Under the pieces are notes generated by a model, which saw only the letters and a program-made list of their open reading frames with translations, had not been told where the DNA came from and ran no database searches. The translations under genes and the position numbers were made by a program. This document shows, one piece after another, positions 22,532-33,233 of a stretch of DNA of 34,925 nucleotides. Position 1 is the stretch's first letter. Every line of letters starts with the position of its first letter. Source of the stretch: Rhizophagus sp. LPA8_4_AMF (lineage: Eukaryota; Glomeromycota; Glomeromycetes; Glomerales; Glomeraceae); contig JADRCO010000388.1 in NCBI GenBank assembly GCA_021464525.1, positions 1-34,925 on the forward strand, in the 5' to 3' direction.

Positions 22532-22795
22532 TTAAAATATAGAAAGGCTGCATGAGTGGCGATGAACATATTTAATAATCGGAGTCTTCTGTTTCCCTTT
22601 AAAGGTAGGATATACTTTAATTGGTCTGTGTACTGCGCCGACATTTTGGTAAATGCCACAAAAACGTGGATCTCGTCCAATGAATGTTGTGATACCTTCG
22701 TAAATGATGATTATATATAATGCGAATTGACGATCGAAATAATATTCTATTATAAACTTATAATAGCCAATTTCTCCCGCATTTAATATAACAAT
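22532..22795 (-). pseudogene. Coding-like relic without start codon
   Basis: An open frame of about 88 codons runs on the minus strand from near 22795 to a TAA at 22534-22532. It has protein-like composition, including EGITTFIGRDPRFCGIYQNV and VHRPIKVYPTFKGKQKTP, but no in-frame ATG. Its left flank is an AATATAA microsatellite. It could be an internal exon, or a fragment of a dead gene or mobile element. I recognise no family. An overlapping 62-codon ATG frame at 22492-22680 looks less natural. Confidence 0.28.
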
Positions 22796-23188
22796 ATAAA
22801 TAATATAAATAATATAAATAATGTAAATAATGTCACAAAAATAAATTCGCGGTTATGAGCACAATTAATATTTTGCATATGATTTTATAAAAATATAATT
22901 TGTGTAAGTTCCCCTTATGAATTATAAGAATGCACCCCTTAGGTCATCACCGATATAACATTGGTAAAATAGTAAAACCCCTATAATACTTCTTAATTTC
23001 TGCGATAGTTTAAAGGAGTATCGGGCGGGATTAACAAATCATACACCAAGTTGCGCCACTTTTAAATAAAATTCCTTCTCCAGTACTTATTATTATAAAT
23101 CTCGACCTAAATGAAAAAAATTATTTAATCAACAATAGCAGATGATACAAATAAAAATAATAAATATACTATAAAGATTTTACTGGCG

Positions 23189-23580
23189 CTAATTGATGTA
23201 TAACGATAACTTGTTGTATTGAAAGTTTCTCATATTTGCACTGTACTGTATGTTAATCAGTGAATCAGTTGTTTCATTAAACTTTTGATCTTCTAAAGGT
23301 ATTTCCGTTACAATTTTTGGCCCCGTACCATTAATTATATCCATTGCGAGATGGTAAATTTTTCAAATGCAGCATATTTGATCCAGCAGAAATGAATTAT
23401 GATTGTTGAAAATTTATCAGCAAGTCCACAGATTGTAATATATTTCCATAATGTAAACACTCGCTTAACAATCGCTTGTAACTCAACGTTCATAATTGCA
23501 TTATTCGTTTCTTGATCTAGCAACCAGACTTCGCCTTCTTGTGCTTTTTCTTTTCGATTGTTACTTTTGTAGATTCTTTA
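23189..23580 (-). pseudogene. Two adjoining coding-like frames, possible broken gene
   Basis: One minus frame (open from about 23580, ending at 23335) contains AQEGEVWLLDQETNNAIMNV and ITICGLADKFSTIIIHFCW. A second, in another frame, starts at ATG 23344 and ends at TAG 23191-23189; it has 51 residues including MDIINGTGPKIVTEIPLEDQ. They overlap by a few bases. Both look more protein-like than chance frames here. They may be a frameshifted gene, or exons of an unrecognised one, as no clean splice pair joins them. Confidence 0.3.
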
Positions 23581-24400
23581 GCAACTCTTAAATCTTAAAA
23601 TGCGTTGAGTTTTGATTTTTAAGAAATCTCTATGGATTGCTTTCTCTTATAAAATAAAGCGCATAAGCGATAATTCTTACTCTTTTATTATTACTTTTAT
23701 TACTAGGGTTTGTCTTCCAAAATTTTCAACTCATTTTAGTTGTCGTCTTTTAAAAATTCATTCATCATGTCCGTTAATGTATGAGTAGCTGTAGGTGTAA
23801 TCTGCGAAGAGAAGTATGCATGTATAAGTACTGTAACTACTTTAAAACGATTATTTTAACTATACTATACAGTATATACATTCTCAATCCCGTATTGTTT
23901 TAAAATTTGAGCTCATTTTTAAAAAAAATAAAAAATTCTCAAAAATTCACACTTATTTATTTGAATCTTTCATTTCATTACGTTATTTATATTCGAGATT
24001 TTCTTTAAAGATATTAGTAAATAACAAGCTAAAATAACAAGCCATTAAAAGAATGTAGCGAACATACATTTCTTGATTTTAGTGTAGACTTTTAAATTTG
24101 CTTATAAATATGATCCCACTTTCCATCAATAAATAACTTTTAAATATTGTACAAGATGATGAGTGATGAAGCGTCAAAACTGTACAACGTAATTCTTCCC
24201 AATTTCTTCAACAGCTGCGTAACATATTTTATCGCTATACCAAAAGTTCAAAGTAATTATTATTGAAGATATCAAAAGAATATGAAATATTTTTATTTGT
24301 AACCTTTTAAATCACAAAATACTGTATATACCTTTTAATCTTTCGTCCAGTTTTTTCCTCGAATATATATGAATGTCCCGTAGTCATTGTTTAAATAAAA
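23581..24400. other. Gene-poor AT-rich DNA
   Basis: No gene, splice-linked exon set or repeat array was recognised. Confidence 0.45.
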
Positions 24401-24412
24401 ATATTCAAAAAA

Positions 24413-24664
24413 CATATGACATCATATGACCTATATGACTTACATGAAGTCATTTGTCATTTGGCAACTTATGACCTTGTCATGATTCTTAATTCAGGCC
24501 AGAATTATTAATTTGGCCAGCATTATTTTTAAAATGGCAATTTTTAGATTTTATTATTTTATAATACCGGCCAGAATCATGAGAGTCACGTGGTTTTAAT
24601 ATGACTATAGACTCGTATGTCATATATGATCTTGTAAATCGCTGTTTTTGAATCAAAACAGCGA
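24413..24664. repeat. Nested inverted-repeat (MITE-like) element
   Basis: ATATGAC-type motifs recur at 24413-24440 and, inverted, as GTCATATATG near 24619-24628. Inside, TCATGATTCT (24480-24489) is perfectly complementary to AGAATCATGA (24573-24582). GGCCAGAAT or GGCCAGCAT occurs three times between them. At the right edge TCGCTGTTTT (24639-24648) pairs with AAAACAGCGA (24655-24664) as a 6-base-loop hairpin. No coding frame lies inside. The layout suggests a small non-autonomous DNA element, perhaps two nested copies. Confidence 0.55.
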
Positions 24665-24674
24665 TACTGTATTC

Positions 24675-24890
24675 TCATTTATGTATTAAATTATCAACAA
24701 TAGATGTCATATTTAAAAAACCTGATTCAAAATAATTTCCGTCGAACACAAAATTCACAGTATAATATAGAACATTCTTTTTACGATTTACATAAACTCT
24801 TTTTGTTCCTAAATTATTTATAATTTTATTCTGATCATAATTTTTTGTGAATAACCTGATTGTTATCATCTTTAAAAAATTTATCGTCAA
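24675..24890 (-). CDS. Possible small ORF, unknown
   Basis: A 71-codon frame beside the inverted-repeat element. Its second half (KRVYVNRKKNVLYYTVNFVF and following) has natural composition, but no family is recognised and no splice partner was found. It may be a relic of a mobile element or chance. Confidence 0.18.
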   Translation of the reverse strand: MTINFLKMITIRLFTKNYDQNKIINNLGTKRVYVNRKKNVLYYTVNFVFDGNYFESGFLNMTSIVDNLIHK

Positions 24891-25926
24891 GAATTGTTTT
24901 GTATGTAATCAATTGGTAAAGGCGCTCTTTATTGTTGCATAAATAAGTTCATAATTAGATATAATGTAGAAATTTGGGAAAATGCGCTTTTTAGCCAAAT
25001 ATACTGTATTGTTAACTTTTAAGTCCTAATATAAACTGATTGTAATATGCCAATTTTATAAAGCCAAATTGAAAGAAACAAAATTCCAAAAAATGAAGAT
25101 TAAGAATTTATCAAATCATCTCATTTACGAAAGTTATGTGATAAAGTTTTTACAATCACAACAATTAAATATTTTATGTTAAAGTAAAATAAATTGCAAA
25201 AATCTGAATATATAAAAAACAATGATTATACCGAAAATTTCTAAAGTGTAATATTGAAAAGAAAGTTCTATACTTTAAAAATCGTGGTTATTTTTTCCCT
25301 TATTTAAACGATTTCAAAGAATTAGAGAATGGAAAATATTAATGAAATATATTATTAGAAATGAAAGATAGTAATGATTCAGAGAATTTCTTTTTAGTGA
25401 TAAACTTTTCACAAACTATTTTATTATGTTATACGAATTTTGTAAAAATTTTTGACCTGTGAATTATAAAATATAAAATTTCAAAAAGTGTAAAATCAGA
25501 AAACACTGTAAAAACAACTCGTATGCATTTCAAACATACCATTTTTATAGGAAAAATTGACATTTTTAAATCCAAGCTTTCTTTTTAAAAAATAAATAAA
25601 TAAATAAATTTCGAAACTATAAAATAAATGTTATTTTATTAGTAAATATTATAAAAAAAAGTATAATAATAAACAAAATTTTTACATATATTAACTCTCA
25701 TACTTGTAATTTAGTATAAAAACTAATAAAAAAACGCGTAAAAGTTTAAGTTTGAACGTAAAAAAGACAAGAATTTTGGTTTGTCGCACAAAAAGAAAAA
25801 CCCGGTACGACTTAATTTTGAGGTGATAAAACACGTGATAAACATAGTAACTCAAATGTCCGGTCTGTATACTAATAAAAATCTCAAAATTAAAAATTAT
25901 TTACTAACTCATTTGTTATATTAAAG
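24891..25926. other. Gene-poor AT-rich DNA
   Basis: Nothing recognisable apart from AT-rich runs, a short TAAA microsatellite near 25593-25608 and a CACGTGATAAA motif near 25832. Confidence 0.45.
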
Positions 25927-26072
25927 GGTTTGCTATTGATCTTCTAATGTCATACGGTTTATCAAATCGTGGAAATATACAGGAAAATCTCAGTATTCTT
26001 GGAAGTTTCATTGGTGTTCAATACACTTTAGATAGGCCTTCTTCCTCTTTAATTTTTTTTTTTTTATTATAA
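25927..26072 (+). pseudogene. Isolated coding-like exon
   Basis: A possible acceptor (TTGTTATATTAAAG ending at 25926) is followed by an open frame to TAA at 26070-26072. It reads FAIDLLMSYGLSNRGNIQEN and then LSILGSFIGVQYTLDRPSSS before a poly-Phe end. The first 40 residues look like real protein; the poly-Phe suggests that the true end or a donor was lost. No neighbouring exon was found and the family is unknown, so it is probably a gene fragment. Confidence 0.3.
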
Positions 26073-27980
26073 ATTTTTCTTAAACTTGGGTTTAACTTCA
26101 TAATAATAATATTCTTTTGTAAATTGTAATACATAATACGCTAAATATACTTTTACTTTGCAAATGCCAAAGATGATTTATTGCCATTGTAGTGCTAAAT
26201 AAATTCATATTTTAAAAAAATGTTAGTACGAAATTTTAAATTGTACAAAAAATTTGATGTACGTACTATTAAAATTTCTCCGAACTTGTATTGTCATACT
26301 GTTGTACTACTTTACTTGATACCTTTTGAAATCAGGTAACATATCGTAAAAAATATAGTATTTAAAAATTATTATACTACATTAAATCGTTTTTTAATAC
26401 CTTTATATAATTTCGCAGATATCATAAAACAGATAATTCGGGTTTATCACGTGATAAAATCATAGGATTATGAAACAAAATATTATAGTACCAGGAGTGC
26501 GGGTCAAAATTGCTGTACCAGGTTTTTTTATTAAACGATAAACAGATACTGTGGAACGTAACATACGTTACTCTACAGAGTCCGTTCTCCCATTTGATCC
26601 ATGTGGTCTGGATGGCGTACAATTAATACAGTTCCAGAACTCCTCATTGTTATGTAGATCACCGCTAATTCATTGAAACTATATAAAGAAACGTCATATA
26701 AAACCATAAAAACTTCTTGAGACTCTTAAGTAAACTTGTAGCGAAGATGAAAGTTCGTACTGACAATTTTAGGAGTCACTGTAATTATGTCAAGTTTCCT
26801 TCATTTCGTTCCGAATTTTTGTTGATCCTAATTTTATATGATTTACTTGTGTAACATATTGTATAAAGAAATATCTAACCATTTTTGGAATCAATTGGGT
26901 TCAAAAAATGGATATGATCTTTTTTAAAAAATTCCAACTAGGACATTTTTGTTCGTATTGTAACGAAACACCTTAAATTTTGAAACATTAATCATTGCAG
27001 TTGTTACACACCAAATAAACAGTAAAATATATATATATATATGATACTGATGTAAGGTTTTGTAAAGTTATTGTCAATCAAACGATGTTATCCGGGTAAA
27101 GTAATTTAATTTAACCGAAATAAAAAAAAATAGTGCAGTGCACGTTTTATATTTTATCATATTGTCTTTCATTTTTATATAAATATATTTTTGGAATATA
27201 ATATGAAAAAATAAAATTACCCCTTAAAATGTTGAGAAAATTTTTACCTTGTATAGAAAAATTTCCCTTCCTTTTTTCTTCCTTTTCTTTGAACTACCTA
27301 AAAAAACTAGAATTTAAAAAAATTATGATCTTAGGATCCTCATTTAACCTATTGTAAATCTTGTCGAATTATAAAATTTATATAATCAATGATACAAATA
27401 GACAAATATAAACATGTTAAACACGTTATAAACTATGTTGAAACTTAAGTTTAAGTACTCACAAACAATACAAAAATGTAGATGATTGTCAATATTATAG
27501 ATAAAGATATACTACAAATAATAAATAAAAGATTATTCAATTGTTGGCGCAGCAATATTACGAAATATTACACCAATCTTACCAATCTCAATTTTTATTT
27601 TATCGCTAAAAAAAAAAAAAAAAAAAAACTTTTTTTTTTCAACGTTTTATTTTATTTTTACTATCTAATAACAGCAAGCATTATGAAACTGTGAAACTAT
27701 AAGGATCTAAAGGATCTTGCGTACGTATATAGTATGTAGAATTCTGTTACGTATATAGTATATAATTGTTTACTATTTATAAATCAATAAATTTAGTTTA
27801 TTTTATGTAATAACTAAATATAAATATTTTGCTTATGCTAAAAAAAGTTTAGATATTTAAGGGTTTATCATATAAATAATAATGGATAAGAAGATGAAAA
27901 CTCTACAAAAAGTCCATATTTTTTTTTTTAAAAAAAAAGAAAAAATAAAAAAAATCTTTGTTCAATAACAAAATCTAACA
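26073..27980. other. Gene-poor AT-rich DNA
   Basis: It has a 16-bp palindrome at 26443-26458, a GTACCAGG pair near 26489 and 26515, an (AT) run near 27031-27042, and A/T-runs. No convincing gene. The right end should contain the promoter of the kinase-like gene. Confidence 0.45.
26443..26458. repeat. Perfect 16-bp palindrome around CACGTG
   Basis: TTTATCACGTGATAAA is its own reverse complement. A related AAAACACGTGATAAAC lies near 25828-25843 and TCACGTGA near 29700. CACGTG is the E-box core bound by bHLH factors, but occurrence in gene-poor DNA fits a dispersed repeat as well. Confidence 0.6.
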
Positions 27981-28518
27981 ATGGGAAATGATACCAGCAA
28001 AAATGAAAAGCAAGACCTTGAATCAAAACTAAAAAATGTTGAAGACCTTGCATTAAAACTAAATAAAAACTTCACTACTTCTCCCTTCCAATCTGACCTT
28101 TTCGATAAATTATCCTTGGAAGTTGCCAAACAACGAAAATTTATAAAAATGTCATGGATACCTTATAAAAATTTTAAGGACATAATGTATATAAACGAAG
28201 ATGGTTATCTAAATTATTCTGCCAAGTTGAAGAGCTTTCCTAATAAAATCAAAGATACAAAAGTTTATTTAAAGGAACTAATTAATTCAAACAAAATGAC
28301 ACAAGATGAGTTAAAGCTGGTAAATATATAAATATATTATATATATATATTTCCTTGAGTTTATTTATCATATATTAATTTAATTTTATTTATAGATTGC
28401 AGCTGAAATTGAATATAACGACGAAAAAAATCTTACTGAAATTTTGGGAATTTCTCAGAATCCACTTACGCTCAATTACGTTATAGTCATTGACTTTTTG
28501 TTCTCTGGTAATATGTAA
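27981..28518 (+). CDS. Truncated protein-kinase-like (pseudokinase) protein
   Basis: Two exons, 27981-28319 and 28396-28518, coding 153 residues; donor CTG-GTAAAT, acceptor TTTATTTATAG. The N-terminus MGNDTSK fits an N-myristoylation signal (Gly2, Ser/Thr near position 6). A short helical, charged segment follows. Residues 59-75 (SWIPYKNFKDIMYINED) match the start of the expanded tyrosine-kinase-like kinases of mycorrhizal fungi. There the family has a glycine-rich loop, but here it reads INEDGYLNYSAKL with the glycines mostly lost. Residues 114-153 (EYNDEKNLTEILGISQNP...NYVIVIDFLFSGNM) match the N-lobe up to the hinge. The protein then stops at TAA, so it lacks the catalytic loop, DFG and C-lobe. 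It may be a short adaptor-like pseudokinase or a decaying gene; the intact frame and intron favour expression. Confidence 0.72.
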
Positions 28519-29626
28519 AGTTGGTTAGCAACCACTCATAGCTCGTCTAAATTTTTTTCTTTGTTCCTTTATTTTCTTCTTTTAAGAACTTTTTTTTTTA
28601 TTTCCTTTCCTATGATGTAAATACTTTTTTTTTACGATCGTGGAAAAACAAAGACTGTGGCCGAATAAATTTTATAATTTATTATTTGAATTGTTCGCTT
28701 ATACAGTATTTATTAATCGATTGTCATTTATTATTTGAATTTAAGTAACAAAATCCATTTATTTTAAAAAAAAAAACCTTTTAGTTATGAAACTATTAAG
28801 CTAATATTTATGATATGTTATTTAAGACTTTACTAAATATAAAAATAAGAAAAATTAGAATATGAATAATAAGATACAAAATAAATAAACTGTATTTATA
28901 AAATCTTTTTTATTTTGTTAATTAACTCGTGCAATATTAAATTTGAGTATCTTGTTAGTATTAAGCTGAAATAATTTAATATTAGTGAGGAAAAATGGAT
29001 AACAATTAATATAATTTTGAAACCAAAAAAATATTGATATTATTAACAAGTGAAATTATACATATTTTTTTTAGTTCTTTGACTTTTAAGAAAAGTAGGA
29101 TCAATAACGAAATATTTAAATCTTCTGCACATTCGATAGTGAATTAAAGTAATACAATAATACAACGTTGTAACACATTGCACAAATTTCAAAGAAAAAT
29201 ACAACCGTACCTATCGAATCACGGCTAATACCCTAAGCGTAACAAAATTTTTTTTTTCTTTATGGTTGTTGATAAGGGGTGATTTACTATATACTGTATA
29301 TTATGCAGTAATAAGCGATGTAAATTGCAACAATGATTTTATTTATTTATATCATGACGCTTCGTATCAAATAACAATGGACAGTAGTATATCTTATTCG
29401 GGATCGGAAAAAATAACCAATCAATAATTGAATTCTATCAAGATCACATAATTTGCGATTCGGCCGAATATTGGGATGATCTACAATTGACACTATTTAA
29501 GGTAACTACATATTAGAAGAAATAAAGTAGTATATAAAATAATATTAATAAGTAAATACAATTATACAAATGAAAAGTGAAATGATGCTGTAAAATATTT
29601 TGATTTTTTATATTAATTGTCTGAAG

Positions 29627-29748
29627 CGTAGCGCAGGACCGTTTACTTCTAGGCAGATGCAATGTCGTTCTTATCGACCAATTATATTTCATGCACATGT
29701 CACGTGATGTAAATAAATTTGACTACGCTTCGGACCTAAACGGTTTGC
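29627..29748. repeat. Inverted GAAGCGTAG / CTACGCTTC element
   Basis: GAAGCGTAG near 29624 and CTACGCTTC near 29723 are perfect complements about 90 bases apart. Next to them lie AGGACCGTTTA and GGACCTAAACGG, themselves partly complementary. A TCACGTGA palindrome lies between. The region is richer in G and C than its surroundings, so it resembles terminal repeats of a small DNA transposon derivative. Confidence 0.5.
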
Positions 29749-30309
29749 GTTTCCTAATTGATAGTACAACTCACGGTAATTATTTATGCATGTTTTGTTG
29801 TTTCATCATAAAACATATATATATATATATTGTTTTTTTTTAATAATTTCTATAATCGTATACTTGAAATTTGTAAAATATTTAGTTATAAAAACTTACA
29901 AATTATAATTACCTTACTTAATGTACAGTAGTTGTAGATGCATCAAATGCATCATGTAGATAGATTAAACGGAAGAAAGTATTGCATTCTATTACCAGGT
30001 TCAGTGTTTGCAATTGTCTTACTTTACTGTTTACTGTGGAACGGAAAAAGTATTTAAGTATTTTTTTAATCGGCTTTTTTGGTAAAACAATTAATGAAAT
30101 GTCCAAAAAAAGAAAAAAAATAAAATTCCTTTAGAATTTTGCCTATAACACACGGATATAAGTGGCAAAGTAAATTACTTTTGTATTCATATTTCCAATT
30201 TTCTTATTGCTAAAAATGTAATTTCCGTTAATCCTTAGATTTTTGTTCGTATTTCCTATCTTTTGCCACGTTTCACCACACCAAACCCGCTTAGATCGAT
30301 AAAAAAAAA

Positions 30310-30435
30310 ATGATTCTCGTAAAATACCACACCTTTAACCCAGTATCGAAAGAAAAATTCTTAACAACACCGGAACTCGAAACATTCTTTCGGAGAAGCA
30401 TTCGAAAAAAAAATGCAATATTAACCAGACCGTAA
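30310..30435 (+). CDS. Short coding-like ORF, unknown
   Basis: A 41-codon ATG frame reads MILVKYHTFNPVSKEKFLTT then PELETFFRRSIRKKNAILTR. Composition is natural and G/C is locally raised. A GTAAAC donor at the stop could extend it, but no downstream exon was found. Probably a gene or element fragment. Confidence 0.2.
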   Translation: MILVKYHTFNPVSKEKFLTTPELETFFRRSIRKKNAILTRP

Positions 30436-31896
30436 ACGGCCTGAACACGAATGATAGTGATCAAATACCAAAGTTGATATCTAATTTATTGAATTATGGG
30501 ATAAAGGAAATTCTGAAAAATAATGAAAAGATAGAATAAAATTGAAATAAACAATCATAATTGGTTCTGTATAACACTTCATGTAACAAAAGTGCTAGTG
30601 TAATATACAGTAAGGTATAAATATTTAAGCCAGAATGAATTATTTATATTTTTACAGGGTTTATCTTTCTTATATACGAAACATTTAATATCGCTTCATT
30701 GTAGAAGGTTACAAGAATTTTTAAATAATTTCTTAAAAAATGTTATCATGAATTATTTTAAGGTTTTCAATGTGAAACATTCCAACTAATCTTACTTTTC
30801 ATAGTAAATTACTTTAACTTTCGTGTTCATTTTAATTATATCATCATTTTTTATGAATAAGAATTCAGTTGAATTTCAATATAAAAAATTTGATTATATC
30901 TAAAAACGATTTTAAAAAAAAAATTAAATCAACCGTACTTTTTTATCAACAAATCATTACCTAATAAGGAATACAAAAATTTAAACCCTGAATTTATTTA
31001 ATTTATTTGATATTTTTCTTGGTATTTAAATACTCAGATATACACTCTTTTAATACAAACGATTAAACAAAATCATCTAAAAAAAAAAGAAACCCCGATA
31101 CCAAAAAAGTGAATTCCTTATAAAAAAATTTCAAAAATTCAACGAAAATTTAGGCCGTTTAGAAAAATCTTTTTTTTATACATTTATAGAGATCTGTTTG
31201 TAATATTCATCAACATTTTAATTTCGACAGGAAATTTAGAAATAATTTTTTGTATACCATTATACTTTTTTTCCTATAATCTCGGGAATTGTAATGGTAA
31301 ATAAGATGATTTTAATATGATCAATAACAATATTCTATCTTCATTCTTTCTAAACTTTAGTTTATACTATTTATAGTTTCACAATAAATCTATAATTCAT
31401 GAATTAGTGTTTTTCGCTACTCATTCATTTCCGTTGATTGCAGGTATATTCTATTTTATACGCAAAGTAATGTTTGTAGAGGTCGAGTAGATGCCTATAT
31501 TTTAGAAGGTTCAATGAACATAACGGCGCTCTTTTGCTTTCTTTTATAATTTATTTCAACTAATACATACGTTATATTTATACTTGTTATGAAAAAAGGG
31601 TAAATTTTTAATCACGAGCACAGATCTTATCGAAGTAGCTGTTAATGGATTTTCACTAATTTAATATTTAACTTTCAAAATTAATAATAAAATCTACAAT
31701 TTTACAGAACTTAGCCTTTGGTACATGAAGTCAAATTAACTAAAAGATTTTCTTTACCTAGAAATGTATTTAGTATATGAATTTCAACTTGCAATATTCT
31801 ATGCAAAGTATATAATGGTAGGGTAGGTTTTGATTATATAGTAACTAAAGCATATAATAATATTAACGTTTAATTCTATTTTTATAGGGCAAATGA

Positions 31897-32106
31897 ATGA
31901 AGACAAGGAAAAGATGGAAATGTCCCCATAGTGATGGATTAAAGAATTTTATTCCAGGAGTGAAAGACATGATAAAGCTAATTATACGAAATTTTCCGAG
32001 GGAGAGAGTACACCTTATCATTTATTTTTTTCGTTCTCTTGACATTTCCTCCCCTAAACCGCAGAAAGTCGAAATTGGTAACACATCAATATACTCAATA
32101 GGATAG
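31897..32106 (+). CDS. Possible small ORF, unknown
   Basis: A 69-codon frame lies just after an acceptor-like TTTTTATAG (ending near 31888), with locally raised G/C. It contains WKCPHSDGLKNFIPGVKDMI, and no family is recognised. In a second frame the same acceptor gives a short terminal-exon reading that ends at TAG 31930, so the coding frame is not settled. Confidence 0.2.
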   Translation: MKTRKRWKCPHSDGLKNFIPGVKDMIKLIIRNFPRERVHLIIYFFRSLDISSPKPQKVEIGNTSIYSIG

Positions 32107-33137
32107 CTAATCGATTTTGTCATAATTATTTTTTATTACTTATATTTATCAAATATCGCTTTTTATATCTTATTATCTTTTAACGAGATCATAAATAAAA
32201 AACCTAAATTCAAAAAATAATCATCCATCTTATTATTGCCAATTACGTGATTTCCATTCCACAATAACTTTACTATAACACCAATATTAATAATTTATTA
32301 TCCCATCTATATCTCAATAGATATCACAAATATAAAATTTCGAGTCTATAGTGAAGAGTAAATGGAGGAAGGTAATTTTTGTTAGTAAATGATGCTATCT
32401 CGTAATAATCTTCGGTTCTAACGGCGAATTAAAAAAATTTCAGTTCAGTACCTTAAATCTTTTTTTTTTTACTTTTACAAAATTTAATCAATTTTGATAC
32501 TTCTTTTATTATCATCATTGTTATATAGGAATTTATAGTGTTTTTTTTTTAATTTAAGCATTATTATTTTAAATTCAATAAATGTTTTCAATTGTTAAGT
32601 AAAAAATTTTTGTATGAAAGTTGTTGCTGGAAAGCATTTTTTCCCGACATAATATTATCCCGACATGAAATTTTCCAGAAAATCAAATTATGTAAAATGT
32701 AATTTTTGGTTGAATATATATATAGTATAGTATTTAACAATAACTAACACATTATAAATCGCAAATATTTGGTTTTATTGATAATAAAATATTGTTTTGC
32801 GATACTACAAGTGTTTTATAAATAGATATACGAAGATAAACCGAGCAAAAATAATCTATTTAGAAAATAATTCTTGACCATTTCATATTTTTTGTCATTA
32901 ATATCTGAATACTTTTAATTATAAAAATAATTATTTTAGATTAAGATTATTCATTATTGTCAAAAAATAAAATTATCGGGAAAAATGCGCCATTTTTGAA
33001 GAAAGCCATTGTTGTGAGAATCAAAATCTCTTAAATCAATTAAAGAAAAAAAAATTGTTAATCAAAAAAACCTGCATTTTTAAAAGATTAAGTAATAATA
33101 ATAAGGTTATCATAATGAACACACAAGTAAACAAGAA

Positions 33138-33233
33138 ATGAAAGACAAGGAAAAAATAGCTGACCAAATTAATAAAACGTCTCTGAACGTCCGGACATCT
33201 TTGATGATTTACTTGAAAACGTTACTTTGTAGT
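33138..33233 (+). CDS. Very short coding-like ORF, unknown
   Basis: 31 codons, beginning MKDKEKIADQINKTFSERPD and ending FDDLLENVTL before TAG. Highly charged and natural-looking, but isolated, so it may be a fragment of a decayed gene. Confidence 0.15.

Noticed and set aside
26422-26622. 66-codon minus-strand frame
   Set aside because: Overlaps the CACGTG palindrome and the GTACCAGG repeats; Trp/Tyr/His-rich mix does not look like a natural protein, more likely repeat DNA.
27482-27694. 70-codon plus-strand frame
   Set aside because: Contains a poly-Lys then poly-Phe run from an A-run followed by a T-run; no splice support or family.
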